A DNA stretch of 64,000 nt, taken from positions 248,001-312,000 of the forward strand of contig JAJPIG010000015.1 of the NCBI GenBank assembly GCA_021324855.1. Direction: 5' to 3'. The notes beneath the pieces are model-generated. The model ran no database searches, had not been told where the DNA came from, and saw only the letters and a list, made by a program, of their open reading frames with translations. This stretch comes from Pseudomonadota bacterium (GTDB lineage Bacteria; Desulfobacterota; Binatia; Binatales; Binataceae). Positions 1-9,051 of the stretch are shown in pieces (position 1 is the first letter of the stretch; each line of letters starts with the position of its first letter). Made by a program: the position numbers and the translations under genes.

Positions 1-494
1 GGAAGCGTGCGAGGAAGGCTGGAAAGCAGCAGCTCGACCTTCCGCCCGGCAATCTTCCAGCCGCCACTCATCCGGCGGAGTTGGTCTTCTCGTTTCCCTT
101 TGAAAACGGTTTCAAAGACTCCATGCCGAACGAGGGTTGCTTGCACATTCGAGTAGACCGTCAACTCGTGGGCCTCATCTGAGCCCACAACAAAAACATT
201 GCTGATGATTCTCTGCACTGCCGAAGGCGGAATTTCTGAATGGTTGAAATTGGTTTCAACCTGCAGGAGACGCAGTTCAATAATTCGTTTATCCCAGTCG
301 ACCAGGTTGTAATAGGGCACATCCTCCCTGTAGCGCGCATCGGTTCCGCGGACAGTTTCAATCGTGGGGATCAAGTAACGCACGTCGTCGGTCAGAAGAT
401 CGAACCATTCCCGCAGTCTGTGATTATCGAGCAACCAGGCTTCACGATACAGAAACCGCTCTATCTCCTGACAAGTGGCGTTGGTGGGTTCCAT
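1..494 (-). CDS. Ring-hydroxylating dioxygenase beta (small) subunit, partial
   Basis: This frame reads from an ATG at 494 down to the window edge without a stop, so the C-terminus is missing (about 164 residues visible). The protein begins MEPTNATCQEIERFLYREAW and contains the WFDLLTDDVRYLIP and YNLVDWDKRIIELRL stretches typical of the SnoaL-fold small subunit of aromatic-ring dioxygenases, which supports the alpha3beta3 hexamer. The gene follows the alpha subunit gene (stop at 527) by 32 bases, the usual alphabeta order, so the two are surely co-transcribed. Substrate cannot be told. No ferredoxin or reductase gene for this oxygenase is visible in the window. Confidence 0.88.
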   Translation of the reverse strand, partial: MEPTNATCQEIERFLYREAWLLDNHRLREWFDLLTDDVRYLIPTIETVRGTDARYREDVPYYNLVDWDKRIIELRLLQVETNFNHSEIPPSAVQRIISNVFVVGSDEAHELTVYSNVQATLVRHGVFETVFKGKREDQLRRMSGGWKIAGRKVELLLSSLPRTL

Positions 495-526
495 GATTCA
501 TCCTTCGGGCGACGCCCCTTGGGCAA

Positions 527-1981
527 CTATGGCCGCATCATCAAATCTTTCCAATAATTGTAAAACGCACGGCCGGACTCTTCCTGCGCGCCCGGCAACA
601 CCTTCCCCGCCGGAAACGCTTTTCGCAGGTCAATGCCAGCCTTCTCGAACTCCTGAAGATAACTGGGATTGCCGGGCGCCTCGACGCTGAGCGGTATGGC
701 TTCCATGGAGTCTTTGTATGACAAGGCGGCGCGAAGGTTATCGCGCGATCGCTCGAAATTTTCAGAGTCATCGATCATGATCATTCCGCCGGGAGATTGG
801 CCCAGACCGACCAATCTCTGTCCGAAGCGCTTAACGGGGTCCGGCGCGTTTTTGTCAACCAGCACCCATTCCCAGCCCTCATGCATCGTGGCGCCGCGCG
901 GATGCCACTGTATAAGACTGACTCCGCCCAGAACCATGGCGAGGAATTCGAGAGATAGATTTGGAAACACGGTCATATTGCCCATTGAGCAGAACTTTGC
1001 CGTGCCTTCCCTGCCAAAGTATTCGGTGATCCGCTTCACCGAGTCGTCATACCATTCGACCGCTTCCCGACCGAGCGTTTCCGCCAGGTGACGGCCGGCG
1101 TTCAGAACGAACTCGTGATGGTACTCCGTCCCCGGCCGGTGATCCCCCCACACACTCACCGCCCCGAGCCCGTGAGGAGCCCCGGCTGGAGCGGTGACGA
1201 GAACGTTTACTGTGTGGCGCACTGCCCAGTCGGGATTGACGAACGACGTAACCAGCGGGCTTACCGGCCCGAGAGCTTTCGCAACGCGAAAAAAGCTCGA
1301 GTGGGTTGTCCAGACATGGTAGTCGTCGGTGATCCAGTTTTCTGCAATCGCCTTCCAGTTGGTGGGAAAAAACCAGCGGGCCCGGCCCGGCAAAACTTCG
1401 ACGCCCCCGGACCATGGTCTGGTCGTCACAACGTCCAGATATGGCCTTATGTCGCCTAGATAATCGTCCAGGGAGCAGATGTCCCGGTCCCAGCTTGCGA
1501 AGATGAGTCCATTATAGCTGCTGACCTTCGGCACCTCCGGAAGAACCTTACCCTTCCTCATCTCCTGCTCGAGGTCGCCATACACCTCCCGGCCCGCTCC
1601 GAGACCGATAAGCTTGCCATTCAGATCGAAAGTCCAGCCGTGAAACGTGCAGGTGAAAGCGCGGGCGTTACCGCGGTCGAAGAGACAAACCTTATTTCCG
1701 CGATGAGGACACCAATTCTTGAAGACTCGGACAACTCCTTTCGGATCTCTGAGTAAAACGACCTCTTCTTCCCCCATGTAATTGATGAGGAAATCGCCAG
1801 GTTTGGCGACTTGCGATTCATGGCCCACATAAAGCCATGTGCGGCGGAATATCTTTTCCTGCTCCTCGTGGTACAGATCTTCATCGGCGAGAATCTTCGG
1901 GTCGAAGAACCCGTCACGAACCGCACGATCGACGTCGATCACCGTTCCTCGTCCTCCCGGTCCCATTTTCTTATCGCGCAT
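527..1981 (-). CDS. Rieske-type ring-hydroxylating dioxygenase alpha subunit
   Basis: 484 residues, the normal length for the large catalytic subunit. The Rieske [2Fe-2S] ligands are C91, H93, C111 and H114 (CPHRG, then CTFHGW). The mononuclear iron site is seen as ENWITDDYHVWTTH with H222 and H227, and a MIMIDDSENFERSRD stretch lies where the catalytic domain packs against the neighbouring subunit. Function by family: cis-dihydroxylation or monooxygenation of an aromatic ring using electrons from a ferredoxin/reductase. The start at 1981 has a GGTGGA about 7 bases upstream; a second ATG five codons in is an alternative. It overlaps the degraded ORF upstream by 11 bases. Substrate is not predictable from sequence alone. 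Confidence 0.93.
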   Translation of the reverse strand: MRDKKMGPGGRGTVIDVDRAVRDGFFDPKILADEDLYHEEQEKIFRRTWLYVGHESQVAKPGDFLINYMGEEEVVLLRDPKGVVRVFKNWCPHRGNKVCLFDRGNARAFTCTFHGWTFDLNGKLIGLGAGREVYGDLEQEMRKGKVLPEVPKVSSYNGLIFASWDRDICSLDDYLGDIRPYLDVVTTRPWSGGVEVLPGRARWFFPTNWKAIAENWITDDYHVWTTHSSFFRVAKALGPVSPLVTSFVNPDWAVRHTVNVLVTAPAGAPHGLGAVSVWGDHRPGTEYHHEFVLNAGRHLAETLGREAVEWYDDSVKRITEYFGREGTAKFCSMGNMTVFPNLSLEFLAMVLGGVSLIQWHPRGATMHEGWEWVLVDKNAPDPVKRFGQRLVGLGQSPGGMIMIDDSENFERSRDNLRAALSYKDSMEAIPLSVEAPGNPSYLQEFEKAGIDLRKAFPAGKVLPGAQEESGRAFYNYWKDLMMRP

Positions 1982-2360
1982 GAGGAATCCACCGCCCTCG
2001 ATTAATCAGGACGATGATGCCCGGGCGCCCATCGCGAGCCGCAACAACAATCGTCGAAACCCGATCCCGCGACTGTTGAGCCGTCGGCCGCCACACGAAG
2101 ATGCGCTGGTAGTTGGGAACATCCCACTCGCCTCGAATCAAATGCTCGACCGCCTCGCGACTACCCACCATCTAGTACTGGTCGCGCGTTTGCAATTCGA
2201 GCCCGTTGACTGGATTCCATTCAGCCGTCGCGATGTGACGCCAGAAGGCGCATCCCGTGCCTCTTATTGTCGCTGCCGGGACACCGCGCCGAACGTGCTT
2301 GAAGGCGTCGCTAAGGTGGTTCGAGAAATCCATTTTGATGATTTTGAGACTCACCATCAA
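1971..2360 (-). pseudogene. Hypothetical ORF interrupted by an in-frame amber codon
   Basis: Two short reading frames on the minus strand lie in the same phase, separated only by one TAG at 2172-2174: the upstream part starts MMVSLKIIKMDF at 2360 and the downstream part continues MVGSREAVEHLIRG to a stop at 1971. Read through, this would give about 129 residues. I do not recognise the family. It sits immediately before the dioxygenase alpha gene and overlaps its start by 11 bases. Either it is a decayed gene, or the downstream half is a short leader-like ORF, or neither is real. The rest of the interval 1982-2410 shows nothing else I can support. Confidence 0.3.
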
Positions 2361-2410
2361 TTTCTACTGAAATCCGCACGCAGCATAAAAGTAGCGAGAA
2401 TAAAAGAATC

Positions 2411-3376
2411 TTAGCGGACCTTCAGGACCACGTTCCCGACGCTGATAGTGTCCTTGCTTTTATCTACTATACCATTGAAAGTGTTACCAAGGAGGACGGT
2501 GTCGTGCGCGAGTTTACCGATGAACATCTGGTTCGCTCCCATCACGCGGTTTCCGAGTAACACGCAATGCTCACCCGATTCAATCCGGAAATTATCGCCT
2601 TGCCCGCCGGCGAAACGGTTGTTAATGAACAGATTGCTGTCGCCCCGGTTGATGATCCCAGCGTTGGTGTTGGCTTCGAAATCGAAACCTTCGAATTCAC
2701 AGTTTGAGCACGTTCCGATGAGCATACCGACACGATCGGACTGCACCAGGCCACCGAAGAAGTTCAGTTCATAACCGCTCGTGATCGATAGCCCGATGCC
2801 GTTATGCTGGAGCCGTAATCCGTACCAACAGTTCTCGTTGGCCGTTGTTGTCGTTATCGAGAGTCCAACCTCGTTGGCCTGCAAGAAGAGACCGTTGAAG
2901 TTGAAATCCTCGCCAGCAAAACTAAGTCCGGTAGAAAAGTTTGCGATCAAGACGTTAGACAGCGTTCCAAAAACCGGAGTGTGGCTGGCATCGCCGAGTT
3001 GAAGACCCGTTCCCTGGCCGTCGCCAATTATGGCGAGGTTCTCCAGATGAACGGGACTGGGTCTATGAGCCTGCGGTATATAGGAAACGCATACGCCGCT
3101 CCCCGCGCAATGAATAACGGAGCCTTCCAGAGTCGACCACTCGTGACCGCCATGCCCCACGTTGCTGTTGTTGCTCCACCCTTCTCCTATGATGGCCGCG
3201 CCTGGACGCAGAGCTAGAGTTGAAATGTCATACCGGGAGCGCGACAATCGAATAACCGTGTTGTTTCTCTCGGCTTGCGCAGTTATTGGGTCCGCATGTG
3301 CTCGGGAAAAGATTAGGAATAGCGTGAGGTTCACACCCCAGAGTAGAAACCCGATCTGGATCGCGCTTCTCTTCAT
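2411..3376 (-). CDS. Secreted right-handed beta-helix protein (pectate-lyase-like fold)
   Basis: About 321 residues from the chosen ATG at 3376, which has AGAGG about 11 bases upstream and gives a clean signal peptide (MKRSAIQIGFLLWGVNLTLF then cleavage near SRAHA-DP). The body shows repeated short strands with turns rich in N and G (HLENLAIIGDGQGTGLQLG, FEANTNAGIINRGDSN, VLLGNRVMGAN), as in parallel beta-helices that bind or cleave polysaccharides. A GTCSNCEFEGFDFEAN segment is shared in kind with the second helix protein at 5676-7103 (ANCDSCRIEGIHFEN), so the two are paralogues. It stands next to a Wzy-like polymerase, suggesting a role in making or trimming an exopolysaccharide. No catalytic residues can be named. 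Confidence 0.75.
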   Translation of the reverse strand: MKRSAIQIGFLLWGVNLTLFLIFSRAHADPITAQAERNNTVIRLSRSRYDISTLALRPGAAIIGEGWSNNSNVGHGGHEWSTLEGSVIHCAGSGVCVSYIPQAHRPSPVHLENLAIIGDGQGTGLQLGDASHTPVFGTLSNVLIANFSTGLSFAGEDFNFNGLFLQANEVGLSITTTTANENCWYGLRLQHNGIGLSITSGYELNFFGGLVQSDRVGMLIGTCSNCEFEGFDFEANTNAGIINRGDSNLFINNRFAGGQGDNFRIESGEHCVLLGNRVMGANQMFIGKLAHDTVLLGNTFNGIVDKSKDTISVGNVVLKVR

Positions 3377-3454
3377 TCCTGCAACCTCTGGTAGCTTCTG
3401 AGCAGGGTGCGTCACTGGCAAGCCGGATAATGAGTGCAGGCGGTAGGCCAGTGC

Positions 3455-4906
3455 CTAGGCTTCGGTGGTCTCGCCCAGTCGAGGCGGTCCATTGGGCCGG
3501 GATTCATAAGCCAGGCTGGGACGAGGAACCTTAGCGCCCCAGGGGGGATATAACAGCTCCTTGATCACCCACGCCGGAAGAGTTACGAGCCAGACGAGGA
3601 TCACGGAACGAAGGTTCACAAAAACTGCTAACCCGGCTTCAAAGGACAAGATTAGATTAAATAGCACTGCAATAACCGTTGGCCCAAGCAAATAGGTTGC
3701 TGGCCTCACGCGCACCAGCAGCCAACGGTAAATGAAATACGTGCCTAAAAAGACTAAGGGAACCAAACAAACCCCAAAGATTCCGAAATCAGCAATCGCA
3801 TCTGCGAACGGACTTACCGCCAAGTCAGTATTGGGCTCATTGAAAGCTATCGAAATAGGTTGCTTAAGATTCATTTCTTTCTTGCTGGGAAAAAACGCCC
3901 TTGGTATAGCTTCCTCGATTTCCCCTAAAAAAATCTTGCCGCCGAGCGCACCGCTCGGATGCCGCAGTTCGTGCGTCGCTATATCGGCGACCAGATCGAA
4001 ATACTGACTACGTTCGCTCGCGTTTTTTTCTAACGCCCCGCTTATCGTGCTTGGCGACCAGCGCGTCGGTTGCGGTTCGAGCGCTGTTTTTATTAGCTGC
4101 GATATCGAAAGGGCAGAAAGATGCCCGTGCTGTTCAACGTACAGGTCCGCGAAGTTTCCCCTGATCAGCTGATAATAACCGCCAGCAAGGTATAAGAGCC
4201 ATGCAATCATCAGAAGTGGAAAGATGTGCTTCATCGAGAGTCTGAAATCACGCGCGTAATAGTAGCTAAGCACACCGAGCAGAACCAACGCGAGCATTAC
4301 GCGTCGCGCGCCCCCGCTTACATCTGAAATTAGGTAAAGCGGCACAATCGGGCCGATGATCAACATCATTTTAAAAACGCGAGAGGGTCTGATCCCGGCT
4401 TTAACGGTCGCGATAACCATAGCGCCCAAAGCGGGAGGGTCGGTAAGCATGCCAACGGCTTGGTCAAACATTCCCATCCCGCCGGCCAGGCGCGCCATGG
4501 CATCCGACGAAGCGGCGCGACCGGCGTTAAACGCCAAGAACGCACCCACCCGATGTACCAAATAGAGCCTCGTGATCAGATATAAACAGCACGCGCCGAA
4601 GAGCACTCGATCCGGCACTCTTTCACAAAAGGCAATTGTGGGATCGACCGTGTCATGCGTGACGCTTGCGATTAAGTCCGTCCCGAATCGCATCACGACC
4701 ACATAAATTGTGAAAATCACGCAGACGAGAAAAACCACGTCCTCATCGAGGGGATGCGGATGAAGATACAGATACAGCATCTCGTTGAAGAACATCGCTA
4801 GGGTAAAGAGGATCAGATACGAATTCAGTACAAGATTAAAATTGTAACGGATCAAAAATAGAGATGCGGCGAGTGATATGACACCAAAAACTGCAATTGT
4901 TAGCAA
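3455..4906 (-). CDS. Wzy/O-antigen-polymerase-like multi-spanning membrane protein
   Basis: 483 residues with ten or more hydrophobic segments spread across the chain, starting with MLTIAVFGVISLAASLFLIR at the very N-terminus. A large polar stretch near residues 250-350 (QLIKTALEPQPTRWSPSTIS onwards) lies between membrane segments, the layout of O-antigen or exopolysaccharide polymerases with a large periplasmic loop. The C-terminal tail is cytosol-like and proline-rich. It lies between two beta-helix proteins. Family assignment is by topology only, because Wzy proteins share little sequence; an oligosaccharide repeat-unit polymerase is the best guess, and a ligase or other glycan-handling membrane protein is possible. 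Confidence 0.6.
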   Translation of the reverse strand: MLTIAVFGVISLAASLFLIRYNFNLVLNSYLILFTLAMFFNEMLYLYLHPHPLDEDVVFLVCVIFTIYVVVMRFGTDLIASVTHDTVDPTIAFCERVPDRVLFGACCLYLITRLYLVHRVGAFLAFNAGRAASSDAMARLAGGMGMFDQAVGMLTDPPALGAMVIATVKAGIRPSRVFKMMLIIGPIVPLYLISDVSGGARRVMLALVLLGVLSYYYARDFRLSMKHIFPLLMIAWLLYLAGGYYQLIRGNFADLYVEQHGHLSALSISQLIKTALEPQPTRWSPSTISGALEKNASERSQYFDLVADIATHELRHPSGALGGKIFLGEIEEAIPRAFFPSKKEMNLKQPISIAFNEPNTDLAVSPFADAIADFGIFGVCLVPLVFLGTYFIYRWLLVRVRPATYLLGPTVIAVLFNLILSFEAGLAVFVNLRSVILVWLVTLPAWVIKELLYPPWGAKVPRPSLAYESRPNGPPRLGETTEA

Positions 4907-5032
4907 TGGTTCTTAATCCGGACTTTGTTTCTATTCGCTATCATCACCCTGAGCGACGACACAGGCGAGCCGAGCGACGGCCCTGGGAGAGCTCCCTGCA
5001 ATTAGCACAAGTTCAAAAACGATACAAAGCAC

Positions 5033-5329
5033 TCAGGTCTTGGTCCGCCGCTCGAGTGAACCCGGCGCTAGGGATTTGCCAAGTTTTTTTTGGGTGCCGC
5101 TCGATCGAAAAACGGGCGCATCTCCATACCTGCCCGCGTGTAAATCCAGCTGGTTGGAAATCTGTTTTAAAACCGGCGCTACGCCTGCGAATCGTTCAAA
5201 CGCAAAAGCCAAATGCGCTAACGCGTCGGTCATAACCGAGAATATTAGCGTACTTTTAGGCTGCGGTGAAATCAGGGCCGCTATGTCATGATTATCCTTA
5301 GCTGATTTCTTAGCGCTCCGCTGCTTCAT
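5033..5329 (-). CDS. Small hypothetical protein, 98 residues
   Basis: The start at 5329 is chosen because GGGAGAG lies five bases before the ATG; an upstream in-frame ATG at 5374 has no such site. The protein starts MKQRSAKKSAKDNHDIAALI, has one amphipathic central part (FSVMTDALAHLAFAFERFAG) and a basic C-terminus. I do not recognise it. It is divergent from the beta-helix gene at 5676 and lies behind the start of the membrane polymerase. The good ribosome site is the main argument that it is real. Confidence 0.42.
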   Translation of the reverse strand: MKQRSAKKSAKDNHDIAALISPQPKSTLIFSVMTDALAHLAFAFERFAGVAPVLKQISNQLDLHAGRYGDAPVFRSSGTQKKLGKSLAPGSLERRTKT

Positions 5330-5675
5330 AACTCTCCCTTTTAAAACTCCTTCCATTCTCTTTGCTGCTATCATGACTTTTTGTCATTTGTCAAGGGCTA
5401 TTACTCCCAACTTCTTCAGGAAGAAGAGTGCCGTCATTTTGCCGGGGTGGCGTCAGCTATCCGTCGCAAGCATTATGACTCCCGCTGGCCGCGTAGTACC
5501 TTCGGCGCGTCGCAGCACCTCAGCCAACGATTAGTCCTTTATGAGTATGTCTGAAGATACTGAAAGCGTTCATATCAACTCTTCAATAAAATAGATTTGT
5601 CCGATTTTGCGATGAGCTTGTCAAAGTGCATTAATGGCTTAACACTGGCCAAAGGCATCACTCTTGCTCAAGTCG
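5330..5675. other. Intergenic, A/T-rich; short inverted repeat
   Basis: No convincing gene. ATGAC and GTCAT form an inverted repeat with a five-T centre at 5373-5387, just upstream of the small ORF starting at 5329 and therefore placed where an operator could act. The divergent start of the beta-helix gene lies to the right. Nothing else clear is seen. Confidence 0.35.
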
Positions 5676-7103
5676 ATGCGCATGAGAACGCATACTTGCG
5701 AAAAATTGAGACAACTAGATATTGCGTGCTTCACTGCATGCCGCCAAATCAAGTATGCTCAAGCAATTTCCAAAAGCACTAAGCGGTGGCTAATACTCGG
5801 TGGAATTGTAATACTTGTCGGTATCATCTTGCTGGGTGCGATTCCCGACCTCTGCTTGGCAGAGAGCAAAGACAGTAGCCTGCCAGTTGCTCCTTATTCG
5901 GGAGCTGCGCCTCTTATGAGCGGCGAAACCAACGTCAGGGATTTCGGCGCGACTGGAGACGGCGACACCGACGACAGCTCCGCGATTCAGGCAGCCTTGG
6001 ACGCTACAGCGAATGGCGGCAGAGTCTTCTTTCCGCTGGGGATTTACCGCATCACCGTAACATTGAATGTGAGCGGGAAGGGTCTTACCCTCGCAGGCGA
6101 GGGCTGGACCACCCATGCGTTGAATGGGGGGCCAAATTCAAATTCTCGAGGTTTCATACCGCTATTGGGAGGTTCAGTGGTTTACCAAAGCCAGTTAAAT
6201 GCCGACGCCATTGACTTCGATCCTGGTTCCAACGATAAAGGAAACTCGCTCAACTTTGAGGACATTGCCTTCCTGGGTCCAGGTGAGGGGACGGGGACGG
6301 GAATTAACATGAGCACCGAGGCTGCGAACTATTCCAATATGGGAATGTGGAAGGAGGTAGGGATTTTTAATTTCCCGTTGGGGGTGCATCTCCTTAACGT
6401 TGAAGATTACTCTTTTGTGCACCTGGTTTTGATTAACAACATAACTGGTTTTAAAATAGATAATGCCGCGAACCAAGACGTTTTTTTTAATTTGGTTTGC
6501 GACGGAGATGTTCATTGTGGTGTGATTGACGGCGCAATGACAGATGTGTTTGTTGGAGGTCTAGTGCAAGGTTCGGCGCTTACTTCAGGCGTAGTATTTG
6601 ATATAGCGAACTGCGATTCTTGTCGAATTGAGGGCATTCATTTCGAGAATGCGCTTTCGCACGGTGCGGACACGCTGCTTGTTAATAACTGCAAATCGTG
6701 CACGGTCGCTGACAGTCGATTCACAACGGGCCAAGGCGTTGCTATTCACCTTTTGCCCGGAGCGCATCAGACAAACCTGATGAGTAATGCGATCTGGGGT
6801 CCGCTTGTTGTTGAGCGCGGCGCGACAGGAATAGCCTCGGAAAACATTCTTGGGCAGGGTACCACTAACCAGTCATCAGGTTCGTTTCTGATCTCTGACC
6901 ACACAGGGGTGAGCCTGCCCTGCTTTCGAGTTTCCGAACTCCCGGCTGGGAAGCCGCCCGGATTTCAGGCGTGTGTGAGAGATTGGGCGGGTCCGCAGGG
7001 ACGACGGGGACTAGATCGGGCTCCTTACGTCAACGTGTGTCGCGGAGGCGGCACCACCTACGCCATTGCGCTGTTCGACGGCAACAACTGGTCCTGCCGG
7101 TGA
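5676..7103 (+). CDS. Right-handed beta-helix protein, pectate-lyase-3-like, membrane-anchored or secreted
   Basis: About 475 residues. The N-terminus has a basic stretch followed by a hydrophobic segment (WLILGGIVILVGIILLGAIP) that is a signal anchor or signal peptide. Then NVRDFGATGDGDTDDSSAIQ is the hallmark opening of pectate-lyase-superfamily / GH28-like beta-helices (the phrase V-x-D-F-G-A-x-G-D-G-x-T-D-D), followed by repeats with G and N turns. The C-terminal 30 residues (VCRGGGTTYAIALFDGNNW) form a small extra module. Start is uncertain: an ATG at 5676 is used, a TTG at 5664 is also possible, and neither has a clear ribosome site. Paralogue of 2411-3376 and likely linked to exopolysaccharide handling. 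Confidence 0.75.
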   Translation: MRMRTHTCEKLRQLDIACFTACRQIKYAQAISKSTKRWLILGGIVILVGIILLGAIPDLCLAESKDSSLPVAPYSGAAPLMSGETNVRDFGATGDGDTDDSSAIQAALDATANGGRVFFPLGIYRITVTLNVSGKGLTLAGEGWTTHALNGGPNSNSRGFIPLLGGSVVYQSQLNADAIDFDPGSNDKGNSLNFEDIAFLGPGEGTGTGINMSTEAANYSNMGMWKEVGIFNFPLGVHLLNVEDYSFVHLVLINNITGFKIDNAANQDVFFNLVCDGDVHCGVIDGAMTDVFVGGLVQGSALTSGVVFDIANCDSCRIEGIHFENALSHGADTLLVNNCKSCTVADSRFTTGQGVAIHLLPGAHQTNLMSNAIWGPLVVERGATGIASENILGQGTTNQSSGSFLISDHTGVSLPCFRVSELPAGKPPGFQACVRDWAGPQGRRGLDRAPYVNVCRGGGTTYAIALFDGNNWSCR

Positions 7104-7154
7104 TCCTCCCTTCTTGCTGAACGCTCCATGCCAGACGTCCCGCCGCCGCTCCGG

Positions 7155-8963
7155 CTATTCGGGATTTTGCGACGACCACCACTGCGCGTAGCGGCCGGCG
7201 CGCTCGACCAGCTCGGCGTGCGAGCCCGATTCGATCACGCGGCCCTCGTCGATCACGTGGATCTCGTCGGCGAGCATCGCGGTCGTGAAACGATGCGTGA
7301 TGATGATCGCGATGCGTCCGGCGGCCAGCTCGCGAAACCGGCTGAGCCACTCCGCCTCCGCCCATGGATCCATCGCGGCGGTCGGCTCATCGAGCACGAT
7401 AATCGGCGCCTGCCGCAAAAACGCCCGCGCGAGCGCGATGCGCTGCCATTCGCCGACGCTCAGCTCGGCGCCTTTTTCGAACCAGTGGCCGAGCAGGTTT
7501 TCGTAGCCGTCGGGCAGGCGGCGGATAAATGTCTCGGCATCGGCGGTTTCGGCCGCGGCCTGCACGGCGCCGTTGGTGAAGTCGCGCGACAGATCGCCGA
7601 AGGAGATGTTCTCACGGACGGTCGCGTTGTAATGGACCGGCTGCTGAAAGAGCACCGTGATGCGCCGGCGCAGCTCGGCGATCGAGAAGTTGCGCAGATC
7701 GACGCCGTCGATGCTGATCGAGCCCGCTTGCGGATCGTAGAAGCGGCAGAGCAGCTTGGCGAGCGTGCTCTTGCCCGCGCCGTTCGGACCGACAACCGCG
7801 ACGATGCGGCCGGCGGGGATTCGCAGGCTGAAGTCATCCAGCGCCGGCTTGGATGCATCGGGATAGCGAAACGCAACGTTGCTGAACACGATTCCTTCGT
7901 GCACGCGAAGCGGCGCAGGAAACGGTTGCTCGGGCGATGTGACCTGCGGTTCGAGGGCGAGGAACTCAAACAAATTACCAAGAAACAGCGAGTTCTGGTA
8001 AAGCTGGCCGAGATTTTCGAGCAGCGTTCGCGCCAGTCCCGAACCTTGCTGGAAAGCCTGATAGAACAACGCCAAGTCGCCCGGCGAGAGCAGGCCGTGC
8101 AGTGTCTTCCATACCGCCCAGACGAGAGCCGCGGCGGTGACCCCGAGCGATGAGGCGCCCGCCGAAAGCTCGGCCAAACTCTGACCCCGCGCCAACGCCA
8201 GACGTTCATCGCGAAGCCGGGCGCGTAGCTTCCGATATCCGGTGTAGAAGTAATCGCCCAGTGCGAACAGGCGAATCTCGGGGGCCGATTCGCCGGTCGT
8301 GAGCAGCCAATCGTAATACCAGGCGCGCCGTTCGATCGACGTGGTTCGCATCCGGAACTCGTGCTGCATCGCGGCGTAACGAATGACGACCGCGAAGGCG
8401 GGGAGGGCGCTCAGCAGCAGAGCCACCGGCAGCCATGCTCCGAAGCTGGCGATTACGGCAAGCATCGCGATCAGCGTGATGCCGTTCTGAATTACTGCGC
8501 CGAAGGTTTCGAGCAATGCGGCGGGACGGTAGCTGGCTTCGGCTCGCGCGCGATGCAGATGATCGTAGAAATCCGGAGATTCGTAGAACGAAAGATCGGC
8601 CGCGATCGATTCACGGTGGATTAGCGACATGATGTGGTCCTGGACCAGGTCGCCCTGCGCCGTGCGGATCCATCTGATCGAGCCGCGGATCAATTCGCCG
8701 ATCAGCAGCACCACGCCCATCAAGGCCGCCGGCAGAAGGAGCGGCCCCCAATTGCCACCGGATCGGATCGCGGCAACCAGTCCGTTGACCACCGGACGCG
8801 TGAGATAGACCGTCGCAACCGGCAGAGCGCCCTGCACGAGCAGCAGCACGCCCCACGCGGCCGTTAGGCCCGGGCAGGCCTGCCATACGAGACCCAACGC
8901 GCGTGCGAGATGGCGGAGCTGAGCCGGTACGCCTTGCAGTCTGCTGAGCAGGAAATTGGACAA
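7155..8963 (-). CDS. ABC transporter, fused membrane and ATPase domains (half-transporter exporter)
   Basis: 602 residues: an N-terminal region with about six membrane segments (residues ~30-310), then a nucleotide-binding domain. The Walker A motif GPNGAGKST is near residue 395, the ABC signature is LSVGEWQRIALARA, Walker B is IIVLDEPTAAMDP, and the switch histidine is in IIITHRFTT. This is the layout of MsbA/multidrug-type exporters that act as dimers. The only in-frame start after an upstream stop is a TTG at 8963 (no ATG for over 80 codons), with a poor ribosome site. Substrate unknown. A strong hairpin at 9007-9039 separates it from the LLM gene upstream. Confidence 0.92.
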   Translation of the reverse strand: MSNFLLSRLQGVPAQLRHLARALGLVWQACPGLTAAWGVLLLVQGALPVATVYLTRPVVNGLVAAIRSGGNWGPLLLPAALMGVVLLIGELIRGSIRWIRTAQGDLVQDHIMSLIHRESIAADLSFYESPDFYDHLHRARAEASYRPAALLETFGAVIQNGITLIAMLAVIASFGAWLPVALLLSALPAFAVVIRYAAMQHEFRMRTTSIERRAWYYDWLLTTGESAPEIRLFALGDYFYTGYRKLRARLRDERLALARGQSLAELSAGASSLGVTAAALVWAVWKTLHGLLSPGDLALFYQAFQQGSGLARTLLENLGQLYQNSLFLGNLFEFLALEPQVTSPEQPFPAPLRVHEGIVFSNVAFRYPDASKPALDDFSLRIPAGRIVAVVGPNGAGKSTLAKLLCRFYDPQAGSISIDGVDLRNFSIAELRRRITVLFQQPVHYNATVRENISFGDLSRDFTNGAVQAAAETADAETFIRRLPDGYENLLGHWFEKGAELSVGEWQRIALARAFLRQAPIIVLDEPTAAMDPWAEAEWLSRFRELAAGRIAIIITHRFTTAMLADEIHVIDEGRVIESGSHAELVERAGRYAQWWSSQNPE

Positions 8964-9006
8964 AAGAACTGTGACCGCCTGAGTTCAGATTTGACTAATA
9001 TACCGT

Positions 9007-9039
9007 CTGCCGGCCGTCAACGCGGCAAACGGCCGGCAG
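9007..9039 (-). terminator. Hairpin after LLM oxidoreductase gene
   Basis: A perfect 11-base stem (CTGCCGGCCGT at 9007-9017 pairing with ACGGCCGGCAG at 9029-9039) with an 11-base loop lies 13 bases past the stop of the minus-strand LLM gene and before the ABC exporter. No clear T-run follows on the minus strand, so it may be a stalling or processing hairpin rather than a full intrinsic terminator. Confidence 0.55.
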
Positions 9040-9051
9040 GGCAAACTTAAG

